From Chrysemys picta bellii (Eukaryota; Chordata; Testudines; Emydidae), in the NCBI RefSeq assembly GCF_011386835.1, contig NC_088801.1:14866824-14930823 (forward strand): a DNA stretch of 64,000 bases, written 5' to 3'. Below the pieces are notes generated by a model. That model was not told the origin of the DNA. It was given only the letters and a program-made list of their open reading frames with translations, and did no database searches. Position numbers and translations under genes: made by a program. Below are positions 53,535 to 64,000 of the stretch, one piece after another; within the stretch, counting starts at the first letter, position 1; every line of letters starts with the position of its first letter.

Positions 53535-55695
53535 CTTGGTCAGATTTGGACGGATGACTAGGGAGGAGTATAAAAATATTGCTACAGCATGCAGGGGTGT
53601 AATCAGGAAGGTCAAGGCACAATTGGAGTTGCAGCTAGCAAGGGATGTGAAGGATAACCAGAAGGGTTTCTACAGGTATGTTAGCAACAAGAAGAAGGTC
53701 AGGGAAAGTGTGGGACCCTTACTGAATGGGGAGGCAACATAGTGAAAGATGATGTGGCAAAAGCTGAAGTACTCAATACTTTTTTTACCTTGGTCTTCAC
53801 AGACAAGGGCAGCTTCCAGACTGCTGCACTGGGCAACACAGTATGGGGAGAAGGTGAGCAGTCTTCAGTGGTGAAAGAACAGATTAAGGACTATTTAGAA
53901 AAGCTGGATGTGCACAAATCCACGGGTCTAGATCTAATGCATCCGAGGGTGCTGAGGGAATTGGCTGATGTGATTGCAGAGCCATTGGCCATTATCTTTG
54001 AAAACTTGTGGTGATCGCGGGAGGTCCTGGACAACTGGAAAAAGGTGAATATAGTGCCCATATTTTAAAAAGGGAAGAAAGAGAACCTGGGGAACTACAG
54101 ACCAATCAGCCTCTTTTCAGCCCTTGGCAAAATCATGGAGCAGGTACTCAAGGAATCCATTTTGAAGCATTTGGAGGAGAGGAAGGTGATCAGGAACAGT
54201 CAACATGGATTCACCAAGGGCAATTCATACCTGATCAACCTGATTGCCTTCTATGATGAGATAACTGGCTCTGTGGATATGGAGAAAGAGGTGGATGTGA
54301 TATAGCTTGACTTTAGCAAAGCTTTTGATACAGTCTCCCACTGTATTCTTGCCAGCAAGTTAAAGAAGTATGGATTGGATGAATGGACTATAAGGTGGAT
54401 AAAAAGCTGGCTAGATTGTCGGGCTCAACGGGTTGTGATCAATGGCTTGATGTCTAGTTGGCAGCTGGTATCAAGTGGAGTGCCCCAGGGGTCAGTACTG
54501 GGGCCGCTTTTGTTAAACATCTTTATTAATGATCTGGATGATGGGATTAATTGCACCCTCAGCAAGTTTGGGGGTGACACTAAACTGGAGGGTAGGGATA
54601 GGGTCCAGAGTGACCTAGACAAATTGGAGGATTGGGCCAAAAGAAATCTGATGAGGTTCACCAAGGACATGTGCACAGTCCTACACTTAGGAAGGAAGAA
54701 TCCCATACAGTGCTGCAGAAAAGGACTTGGGGATTACAGTGGATGAGAAGCTGGATATGAGTCAGTAGTATGCCCTCAGTGCCAAGAAGGCCAATGGCAT
54801 ATTGGGCTGTATTAATAGGAGCATTGCCAGCAGATCAAGGGAAGTGATTATTCCCTTCTATTCAACACTGGTGAGGCCACACCTGGAGTATTGTGTCCAG
54901 TTTTGGTCTCCACACTACAGAAGGGATGTGGACAAATTGGAGAGAGTCCAGCAGAGGGCAACGAAAATGATTAGGGGGCTGGGGCACATGACTTACGAGG
55001 AGAGGCTGAGGGAATTGGGCTTATTTAGTCTGCAGAAGAGAAGAGTGAGGGGGGATTTGATAGCAGCCTTCAACTACCTGAAGGGGGTTCCAAAGAGGAT
55101 GGAGCTTGACTGTTCTCAGTGGTGGCAGATGACGGAACAAGGAGCAATGGCCTCAAGTTGCAGTGGGGGAGGTCTAGGTTGGATATTAGGAAACACTATT
55201 TCACTAGGAGGGTGGTGAAGCACTGGAATGGGTTACCTAGGGATCTGGTGGAATCTCCATCCTTGGGGCTGGTCTACACTTGGGGAGGGGGATCGATCTA
55301 AGATACGCAACTTCAGCTACGCGAATAGCGTAGCTGAAGTCGAAGTATCTTATATCAAATTACCTGGTCCACACGGTGCGGGATCGACAGCCGCGGCTCC
55401 CCCGTCGACTGCGCTACCGCCGCTCACTCTGGTGGAGTTCTGGAGTTGACGGTGAGGGCGTTCAGGGATCGATATATTGCGTCTTAACGAGATGCGATAT
55501 ATTGATCCCGGATAAATCGATTGCTACCCGCCGATACGGCGGGTAGTGAAGACGTACCCTTTGAGGTTTTTAAGGCCTGCCTTGACAAAGCCTTGGCTGG
55601 GATGATTTAGTTGGTGGTGGTCCTGCTTTGAGCAAGGGATCGGAGTAGATGACTTCCTGAGGTCTCTTCCAACCCTAATAGTCTATGATGCTATG
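53535..55695 (+). mobile_element. CR1 LINE, 5'-truncated, reverse transcriptase with mutated catalytic box
   Basis: Plus-strand ORF2 in several frames: linker ([14 protein letters not shown]), [29 protein letters not shown] after an in-frame stop near 54303, [21 protein letters not shown], then FGGDTKL where active copies have an ADD-type box, then [23 protein letters not shown] and the C-terminal [16 protein letters not shown] block. The 3' end (GGTCTCTTCCAACCCTAATA) is separated by a MITE at 55266-55559. The second half of the element, after the RT, is well preserved. Confidence 0.9.
55266..55559 (-). mobile_element. PIF/Harbinger MITE with internal hairpin, copy 3, nested in CR1
   Basis: 294 bp, ends GGGCTGGTCTACAC / GACGTACCC, target duplication TTG / TTT (55263-55265 and 55560-55562). 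Hairpin arms ACTTCAGCTACGC / GCGTAGCTGAAGT at 55310-55340. Opposite orientation to copies 1 and 2. The CR1 sequence runs on across the insertion. Confidence 0.88.
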
Positions 55696-55699
55696 GTCA

Positions 55700-56553
55700 C
55701 TATGGTACAGATCATGAAATCCTTATTCACCCTGGTGAGCATTTACTCGCAAAAGGAGTCCTGTTGAATTCAATGGGACTGCTAGTTCAAGTAACTGCTC
55801 ATCAGTGGGAGTAAGGGGTTCACCATCTGGCCTTGTGTCAGATTTTGGTACTGTTACTAACATTGATTAGTTCCTTGTTCCACCAGTAGTGCCACTGATT
55901 TTACTGCTGATAAGAGTAAAGTACTGCTCAAAATGAATCTGGCCCTATAGATGAAAAGCATTTTTAGGTAAACCAGAATGCCACAAGAAGTCTGTTAAGG
56001 CAGGATATTTCTTTTTTCAGGTGGTTGAAGGCATTTCACCTTCATGGCTCCTAATATGAATATTTACATCCTCCCAGATAATTAACTATGCTGGATTTGT
56101 AAATAAAATATTTGCAAGTCATTGTGTTATCTTTTCATTAAACAACATATGTTCTATAATAATGCATATCTCTGAGGGAACAGAGTTAAGCTCTTCTTAA
56201 TTTTGAATTTCTTGTCTTCTCTGGGTTTAAGCCAGACTCTCTGGGTCACATTTGCAAAACAGCCTGTGTATTTGCATGTTCAGTTTTTTTTTGCCCAGTT
56301 TTAAATGCCCATGTTTTGTAATCTCCAACATTTAGATTTTTTGTGGATACAAGTTTACCAGTTAGGTGGTTCCCTACCTAATTTGTCTAATTCTGCCTTT
56401 TTTTTGAATACACAGGTGACAAAATTATATCTGCAAGATCTTGAATACAGAGGTGAAGGGCAGATTGAGACCACTTGGACAATTTGATTCTTATTTACAA
56501 TACTGTACTTTATGATATAGTGTTTATACTCTTTGTACGTGGTGATGCTTTTT

Positions 56554-56597
<44 letters not shown>

Positions 56598-58680
56598 GCC
56601 ATTCCCAGACAACTTCAATAGCACCGAAGTCAAACCATGCTAGTACACAGGGCAAACTTGGAAGGTTATCTTTGATGAATAGGGAATAGTGTAGTGAGCT
56701 GCTTAGAAGAATTATGTGAAGATTAAGATTTGCCTAAATTAGTGGAATGGAAGAGGGCTTTCTGGGTAAAAATATTTCAGGAAATGAATTTGATAAAGGA
56801 GTCAATTAAAAAAAATAAAATAACAAATCTACTTACATAAAGGTAGGTTTCTGATTTTTGCTTCCTTTAAATATACCCCCCAAAATTATGAAATAAGGAT
56901 AATTACTTTTAACACAATTTCCTGTTCATTTATTCTGTTTGGATGTTTCAGAGTATATTGTCAGATCAGTGTGTGGAGTTATATGTGCATATCTCATTAC
57001 CACTAATGGGAATTTCAAAGCAGCATAGAATTTTACTGTGCTATTTTGTCTGACTTGTAATACACCTGTCAGTCTGCTTTCCTCCTGGAATTTCATTAAT
57101 ATTTAAAAACTAATATTTAAAGGTCAAACTTAGCCTGCAGTGATATTAAAATATATCATTCAATTTCTTCTGATTTGTGGAGAACTTCTTTGGGAAGAGG
57201 AGAGATAGGTCAGATATCAAGAGGAGAAAGGAAATCACTAGCACTTGCTACCTTTTCATGCAATTTCTTTTTCTTCAATTTCCTCAACCCCCTATCAGAA
57301 ATCAGTCATTTTTACATTTAGAGGGAGACCCGTCAAAGGCACAAATGGCAGCTAGGTGCCTAATTCTTATTGCAAATCAATAGGAATTAGGGGCCTAGTT
57401 GCCATTTATGTCTTAGATACCACCTCTTAGCTGTTTTGTTAAGTAAAAACAGAACAAAGAGAGATCTTGCTGCACAACTAAACAAAACCACCTTTTCATT
57501 CTGACTATTCTATGGAGATGTCTAAGAGCTTAATCCTGCTCCCTGTCAAGTCAACAGAAAAATTCCCATGACTGGAATGATGCAAGATCCTTTATCATCA
57601 GTTATGTTGTGTTTGACAAAATGAAAGTCACACTTCAGCAGAATGGCAGCTCAAGAAGTAAAAGCATGAGCTAAGCTTTAAGTGCTCTGTCTAGCATTGG
57701 CAGTGCTCAGAAATAGACTCTAACTAGTATTGTCTACTCTAAAATGTAAGTGGGCAGATTAAGGCCCCACTCCGGCAAACGCTGTTATAGGTGAGTAACT
57801 TCATGGATGTGAGTAGTTGCACTGAGTTCAACTTACGTGACATTGGACATTGGGTAAAATGGGACTATAGATTTGCATGAAGTTACTCACTTGCATAGGT
57901 GTTTGTAGGCTCAGGCCCTAATGCTGAAAGATTTACTGGCTTCCAGAGAACAGCAAATAGAGAGTGTATATTCCATGAACTAGAATCACTCTCACATTGA
58001 CATCCTTGTTTGAGGCCTCCAGAACCTAGCCATTCTTGTTTGACTGAATCCTCCTGAAAACAGTGAGGAAGTTATACAATGTAATCTTTATTTCCCAATG
58101 TGTATTTGGAGGCAAACTGCGGTTCCAGAGAAAACTGGGAAGAGCCTATGGGGAGTGCTGTGGTGTGCTGATGTTCAATGGATCAAAACTCCTGCTCTGG
58201 TGAATCATAGGAATTCTGCCATTCGGACACCTTCCCCAGCTGCAGAGCTCCTGTGGCATATCAGAGTAGGGCTCCCTCCATAGCACCTTAGTAGGTGTTA
58301 CACCTGGGCATGTGAGCTAAGGCCCAGAACAAATGGACTAGGAAGTTGTGTAGAGTTTGGGAGGTATTTTATTTTAAAACAGTTCACAAAGAGAGGGGCT
58401 TGAACCTACACCATGGACGTCAATAGAAGTTTTATCATTGACTTCAGGATCATCCTCCGGGCTCCTAAACATTTAAACAATGTTGGGCTCACAATATAGT
58501 GGCATCTCTGCACAGTGGTTTGCCACTGTTAGGTTCATCTATGTTGAAACATGGTAGCGTGGATAGGGCAACATGCTTCTACGACTGTGACCCTGAAATA
58601 CTATGTCTTCTGTGATGGCACAGTGGCGAAATGAAACCAAGAGGCCAACATCATCATGTGACACTGCATCAGCATGTCTC
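55700..58680. other. Intergenic with old repeat traces
   Basis: No gene. About 55710-55945 and 57760-57920 carry diverged phrases (GTTGAATTCAATGGGACTGC, GTGAGTAACTTCATGGATGT) of the old repeat noted at 38.1 kb. Confidence 0.35.
56555..56594 (+). repeat. (GT)n microsatellite, about 40 bp
   Basis: Uninterrupted GT dinucleotides. Confidence 0.95.
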
Positions 58681-58683
58681 ATG

Positions 58684-59115
58684 TAGCTAGAACTGGTTGG
58701 ACATTTTTCATCTAAAGTTAACAGTTTTCATGAAAAATCCTATTTTTGTTGCAATAAAAATGTTTTGAAAATGTATCCATTTTGACAAATTTGTTTAGAG
58801 AACCCCAACATGTCCTGTTTTGACAGATTTGGAATTACTAGTTTAAACTTTTTGTCTTGAAAAGATTTTTTGAAATTTAATTTGTTTACATACAAACATT
58901 TAAAGAAGTTTAAAGGTCAAAATTGGAATGAAATATTTATGATTTATCAAAACAAAACATTTAGATTGACCTGCAAGGAATTTTTTGTCAGAATTTAGTT
59001 TTTATGGGGAATTTTGATTTTTTTTTTGTTTTCATTCTGTTTTGGAATAATTTTTTTTTTAAATTGTGGAATTTCCTGCAAAATGGAAAATAGAAAATCC
59101 AGTTCCTGCTCAGCT
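58684..59115. repeat. AT-rich MITE-like inverted repeat
   Basis: Left AGAACTGGTTGGACATTTTT and right, reverse-complemented, AGGAACTGGATTTTCTATTT, with many AAATTTT-type phrases between. No clean target duplication. Family unnamed. Confidence 0.4.
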
Positions 59116-60305
59116 CTCTGTGCAACTTAGACATCACAATCTTTGTGTTCTTTGAACTTGAACCTGCAATGTTTGGATTTCATGTGATGAACTCAAAACG
59201 GTTTCCCTCCGCCCCCCCAAAAAAAACAACCTTTCACCCATCTCAAATGTCATTATGAATGTGCAGAAACGTAGAAAGTCATAATGAGTAGGAGACACCC
59301 CGTTGTCAGATGTAATAAATGTTTCTACATTTGATGGTTCTTTCTAAATGCTTCTACGTTTGATCAGTTGAACAGCTGTTTATCCTAAAAGTAATGTAAT
59401 TCCTGTGAACCTAATGCTATGTACTTCTAAAGAGCTGATGGCAAATTATGACAAATTTTGCTGCTCTCTCATGCTCTCCTAGCATCATATTGTTAATTAA
59501 CTTAGGATTCCCTCCTTCCAGCTGTTTATAAAACAATAATCAAATGCCCTTGTTACTTCTCCAATGCTTTTGTTTCACACACGAAACAGCAATAAGAAAG
59601 TAAAAATCTCCTTCAACGTATCTGCAGGTAAGGGTTACTCCACATTGCACAATACAAATGGCTGATGCTTTATCACTTTTAGCATATCGTCAAAGAACAA
59701 ATATTTTTAATAGAGTAAGTAAATCTCCTTAAAATCACTAACCCTTCTTGAAAAAAGAAACTTTAGATTTCCTGCTGTCATAGAAACCATCTTTCGCTAG
59801 CAGATTGTAAACAAAAACAGCACTCCCTGCCTTCATATTTATATATTGTGTGTGTGTGTTTTCCCCTTTAAATATGAATAATGACACATTGTTTTTCAGA
59901 TACGTGGTCTGTTGATCCCATGTTGGATGTGATTGTATTTATAGGAAGAAGCTTAAGAAGTAATGTTATTTTAAGAGCTGAAAAATGTTTGGACCCTATA
60001 GATATGGCAGGGACAGCCTGAGCCCAGCTATAGACTGTAGCTCCACGCAAATGTGTGGAAGGAACAGGAATGTCTCCGTTGTTTTTCAGCAGGGCTGAAA
60101 AGCAGTGCACATGTGCCTATGCGCTCACTATTAGTCCTACAAATACCACGTTAATGATAGTTTAGTTGTTCACTGTGAGATTTTATAAAAGAGAATTTGG
60201 TTAGGGAAACACACGATGAAGCTTTGAGCCAAATTCTCTGCTGGCCTAACCTCATTCAGTAGACAGAATGGTGTCAGCAGAGGATTTGGCCCATTTTTGT
60301 GAAGC
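59116..60305. other. Intergenic, nothing recognised
   Basis: AT-rich, no gene seen. Confidence 0.4.
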
Positions 60306-60309
60306 ACTG

Positions 60310-60465
60310 GCCAGAATTGTCACAAGTGACAAGTGTTTTTGGGTGCCCAATTTATAACATTTGAAAAGCGCCAGGCTTTGCTGAAGACCCTCCCTTCAAA
60401 AAAACAGGCCTCTTTAAGGAGTCTCAAGTTCGGCACCCAAAAACGGAGGCCATCCATAATCTTTC
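60310..60465. repeat. Old palindromic MITE-like repeat, second copy
   Basis: TTTTTGGGTGCCCAATTT on the left and CTCAAGTTCGGCACCCAAAA on the right form an imperfect inverted pair; related to 37120-37322. Confidence 0.55.
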
Positions 60466-60639
60466 TCATAACTCCCATAGCCCTGAGAGAGCTCTTCTTA
60501 AAGTAAGAGTTCAAAATAATGCCACGCTGTTTGGGTTTGCTTTTTTTGTGCCTGTAGGACTTAATCACAACAAAAATATAAATAATAACACTTAGCAGTT
60601 TTCATCTGGGGACATCTAAACATTATGCAAACATTAGTT

Positions 60640-60800
60640 ATTTTAATCATAATACACTCCTGTGAGATTGTAAATATTATCATCCTTACTTTGTTGATGA
60701 CATAGGGATTTTAAGTGACTTGCCAACATCATACAGTGAACAAGTGGCAAAGTTGGGAATAGAACCTTGGACTCCTGGCCACCTAGTCTCTTACACATTC
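60640..60800 (-). repeat. MIR-like SINE fragment
   Basis: TTAAGTGACTTGCCAACATC, CAAGTGGCAAAGTTGGGAAT and AGAACCTTGGACTCCTGGCC match the usual minus-strand order of an old amniote SINE. Confidence 0.55.
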
Positions 60801-61450
60801 AAGTAGTGTTGCAAATATCAATTTAGAAGTGCAGAAAAAGATATTTCTGGTAATTTCTGTGCTCTATCTAGTAAAAATGACAATGCCTACGTTATTTCCC
60901 AGTGTGAACCTGCTCTAACTTTTTGTCTTTACAGGTAACTTTAAAGTGTGGTAGTCAAACATGAGAAGCCGTAATTTTAGCTCCTATAAATATTACTAGT
61001 TAGCAAAAAGGCAAGTGATATTTTCTCACCTTGTGTTCATCATCAGTTTATGTATCTGTTTTTTGATGTAATATGAGATTGCACATTGCAGCCCGAAACT
61101 CCTATCACCTTTTTATTCTTGAAATAATAATAATTTTCTAGACAGGTAAGACAGCTCTGTAAGATGAAGGGCAATGTTTTGCTCATTCTACCTATACTTT
61201 TCTAGCCATTGCATTGTTTTCTTTTTATTATTTAACTTCCAAGAGGAATATTTGTATTGCCAGTATAGAAAAATAAGCCTTCTGCCACTCATACTGTCTT
61301 AGGTAGGGAAAATCAGATGTATCCAGTAACATATTTGTGAATGAAAAGATGAATCAGTCATTCTACCTTTTGTGGAAACCATTTAGGGGGAGACTTGTAA
61401 TTCTGAGTGGAATTTGTCCCAGTGGTGGAATACATATCCATTGTTGGTGG

Positions 61451-61474
61451 TTATTATTATTATTATTATTATTA
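61451..61474 (+). repeat. (TTA)8 microsatellite
   Basis: Eight TTA units. Confidence 0.9.
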
Positions 61475-61573
61475 CTGGTATCATGGTAGTAACTAGAGGC
61501 CCTAATCAAGCACTCTACGCCTAGTATCCTAGAATTATAGGGTTAGACGGGACTGCAAGGGTCATCTAGTCCA

Positions 61574-61847
61574 CTGGTTCTCAACCAGAGGTACACGTAT
61601 CCCTGGGGTACTCAGAGATCTTCCAGGGGGCATGTCACCTCATCTAGATCAGTGTTTCTCAACCTGGGGGATTGTAGGATGGTTTTAGAGGGGTTGCAAG
61701 TGGCATTAGGGGCTGGCAAGCAGGGCAATTACCTGGGGCCCCATGCCATGGGAGGCCCCCGCAAAGCTAAGTTACACATATCAGCCCTAGGTGGCAGGAC
61801 TCGGGATTCAGAGGTACCGTAATCTGGAAAGGTTGAGAACCACGGCT
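61574..61847. mobile_element. hAT-type MITE nested in CR1, first
   Basis: About 274 bp, ends CTGGTTCTCAACC and GGTTGAGAACCACGG, target duplication CTAGTCCA / CTAGTCTA (7 of 8). An internal CAGTGTTTCTCAACCTGG near 61651 suggests a second, partial element inside. Confidence 0.75.
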
Positions 61848-62039
61848 CTAGTCTACCCCCTTGCCAAGATGCAGGATTTGTTGTGCTGAAACCATCCAAG
61901 ACAGATGTCCACCCTTGTTTTGAAAACCTCCAGTGAAGAAGCTTTCACATGTCCTGAGGCAGTCTGTTCCCTTGTTCTACTATTCTTACAGTTAGGAAGT
62001 TTCTCCTGAGATTTAATCCAAATCTGCTATGCTGTAGTT

Positions 62040-62215
62040 TAGTGATTCTCAACCTGTGGTCCATGGGTCATTGTGGCCCAATCAACACATGGCTGTGGCC
62101 CATGTGACATCCTCAGGGCCATACAGGTAGTATATATATTGTGTGGGTGTGGCCCACATAACACACAGAGAACTGAGTATGCGGCTCACTATGTTAAATA
62201 GATTGAGAACCACTG
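62040..62215. mobile_element. hAT-type MITE nested in CR1, second
   Basis: 176 bp, ends TAGTGATTCTCAACC / ATTGAGAACCACTG, perfect 8-bp target duplication CTGTAGTT (62032-62039 and 62216-62223). Confidence 0.9.
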
Positions 62216-62627
62216 CTGTAGTTAGAACCCATTGCTTCTTATCCTGCCCTCTATGGCAAAAAAGAACAACTTTGCTCCATCTTTTTTGTGGCAGCCTTTC
62301 AAGTATCTAAAGACCGCTATTATAGCCTCCCTTAATCTCCTCTTTTCCAAACTAAACATACTCAGTTCCTTCAGCCTTGCATTCCATCCCTTTGATCATC
62401 TTTGTCGCTTGCCTCAGGATCCTTTCCAGTTTCTCTACATCCTTTCTATACATTGATGATCAAAATTGGACAACTATAATGAAAAGACAATCCCTGATCC
62501 AAAGAGCTTACTAATGACCATGACTCTTTTTCAGCAGCACCCAAATGAAGGTTCTATCTTGGGTGATGTAAAACTACCCTGATTCAAAACAGGGAGCTGT
62601 TCAGAGATGATCTCATCCCATGGAAAC

Positions 62628-64000
62628 AGGTTTCAGAGTGGTAGCCATGTTAGTCTGTATCAGCAAAAAGAACGAGGAGTACTTGTGGCACCTTAGAGAC
62701 TAACAAATTTATTTGGGCATAAGCTTTCGTGGGCTAAAACCCACTTCATCAGATGCATGGAGTGGAAAATACAGTAGTAGGAAGATATATATATACACAG
62801 AGAACATGAAAAGATGGGGGTTGCCATACCAACTCTAACGAGATAAATCAATTATAGTGGGCTATCAGTAGGAGAAAAAAAACTTTTGTAGTGATAATCA
62901 GGATGGCCCATTTCAAACAGTTGACAAGAAGGTGTGAGTAACAGTAGAGGGGAAAAATTAGCATGGGGAAATAGTTTTTAGTTTATGTAATGACCCCTTC
63001 ACTCCCAGTCTTTATTCAAGCCTAATTTAATGGTGTCCAGTTTGCAAATTAATTCCAGTTCTGCAGTTTCTCATTGGAGTCTGTTTTTGACTTTTTTTGT
63101 TGAAGAATTGTGACTTTTAGGTCTGTAATTGAGTATCCAGGGAGGTTGAAGTGTTCTCCGACTGGTTTTTGAATGTTATAATTCTTGATGTCTGATTTGA
63201 GTCCATTTATTCTTTTGCATAGAGACTGTTCGGTTTGGCCAATGTACATGGCAGAGGGGCATTGCTGGCACATGATGGCATATATCACATTGGTAGATGT
63301 GCAGGTGAACTAGTCCCTGATGGTGTGGCTGATGTGATTAGGTACTGTGATGGTGTCCCTTGAATAGATATGTGGACAGAGTTGGCAATGGGCTTTGTTG
63401 AAAGCATAGGTTTTTGGGTTAGTGTTTTTGTTGTGTGGTTGTTGGTGAGTTTTTGCTTCAGGTTAGGGGGCAGTCTGTACGCGAGGACTAGCCTGTCTCC
63501 CAAGGTCTGTGAGAGTGAGGGATCGTCCTTCAGGATAGGTTGTAGATTCTAGATGATGCGCTGGGGAGGTTTTAGTTGAGGGCTGAAGGTGACGGCTAGT
63601 GGCATTCTGTTACTTTCTTTGTTGGGCCTGTCCTGTAGTAGGTGACTTCTGAGCACTCTTCTGGCTCTGTCAATCTGTTTCTTCACTTCAGCAGGTGGGT
63701 ATTGTAGTTTTAAGAATGCTTGATAGAGATCTTGTAGGTGTTTGTCTCTGTCTGAGGGATTGGCCCAGGCTGAGGTTGATGGTGGGATGGAAATTGTTGA
63801 AATCCTGGTGGAATTCCTCAAGGGCTTCTTTTCCATGGGTCCAGATGATGAAGATGTCATCAATGTAGCACAAGTAGAGTAGGGGCGTTAGGGGACGAGA
63901 GCTGAGGAAGCGCTGTTCTAAGTAGTGGGCATATTGTGGGGTCATGCGGGTACCCATAGCAGTGCCGCTGACGTCATCCCAGTAGCTCATCCTTCCCTCT
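62628..64000 (-). mobile_element. Penelope-like retroelement, 3' part with RT and GIY-YIG endonuclease
   Basis: On minus, 63990-63688 carries a reverse-transcriptase palm piece with YIDDIFIIW (YIDD at 63867-63856). 63863-63549 and 63503-63285 continue in other frames. 63288-63049 encodes a GIY-YIG-type endonuclease piece (IYAIMCQQCPSAMYIGQTEQ). RT followed by GIY-YIG is the hallmark of Penelope-like elements. The distance from YIDD to the downstream part is short and frames shift, pointing to an internal deletion. A 3' UTR and LTR-like tail reach about 62628. The 5' part lies beyond the window. Confidence 0.88.
62725..62752 (-). ncRNA. Hammerhead ribozyme-like core in Penelope tail
   Basis: On minus: CTGATGA, then a hairpin with GTGGG / CCCAC arms, then GAAA. 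These are the two conserved core boxes and stem II of a hammerhead. Hammerhead motifs are known from Penelope-like elements. The base expected to pair next to the cleavage site appears changed (GCC where GCU is expected), so activity is doubtful. Confidence 0.6.

Larger units (their letters stand above)
61527..62475 (-). mobile_element. CR1 LINE 3' end, split by two hAT MITEs
   Basis: Minus-strand CR1 3' end: on plus AGAATTATAGGGTTAGACGG, GCAAGGGTCATCTAGTCCA, then after the first MITE TTGCCAAGATGCAGGATTTG, and after the second ACCCATTGCTTCTTATCCTG and CCTTCAGCCTTGCATTCCAT. Removing the insertions joins the CR1 cleanly. Confidence 0.8.

Overview
The window is vertebrate nuclear DNA, most likely from a turtle. 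It has one intron-rich gene with GT-AG junctions and a CpG-island promoter. The rest is a dense, nested population of CR1 LINEs, a Penelope-like element, PIF/Harbinger and hAT transposons with their MITEs, old SINEs and solo-LTR-like pieces. The turtle assignment is inferred from this repeat mix; no species-diagnostic gene is present.

The one host gene is DDX18, the nucleolar DEAD-box RNA helicase orthologous to yeast Has1. It lies on the minus strand from 31646 (ATG) to 14907 (stop). I resolved 14 coding exons whose phases all agree and which give a 658-residue protein with every helicase motif intact. The promoter and exon 1 sit in a CpG island (about 30.85-31.95 kb). The exon 1 splice donor lies at the edge of a 38-bp G-rich minisatellite that carries four more copies of the donor motif, two of them in frame.

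Downstream of the gene (1-14.9 kb) there is no recognisable gene, only repeats: a CR1 fragment with esterase-type ORF1 and endonuclease (0.3-2.1 kb), an LTR-like element with two nested MITEs (3.8-4.8 kb), two diverged copies of an unnamed repeat (4.9 and 8.2 kb) and a second CR1 fragment (9.2-10.0 kb). DDX18 introns hold several transposon insertions, including a near-perfect 250-bp hairpin MITE, and a 127-bp CA/GT microsatellite close to the exon 7 donor.

Upstream of the gene (32-64 kb) there are, in order: a 40-49-bp minisatellite punctured by five insertions (32.2-33.6 kb); an L2-type LINE split by an hAT MITE (39-40.6 kb); a 987-bp hAT element that is almost all inverted repeat (41.1-42.1 kb); a full-length, disabled PIF/Harbinger transposon with transposase and SANT/Myb-like genes (46.6-48.7 kb); a CR1 with a mutated catalytic box, itself split by a Harbinger MITE (53.5-55.7 kb); a CR1 3' end split by two hAT MITEs (61.5-62.5 kb); and the 3' part of a Penelope-like element with a hammerhead-like core (62.6-64 kb). 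Exact target-site duplications could be read for most DNA transposons, so their ends are given to the base. No rRNA, intact tRNA, CRISPR array or second host gene was found.
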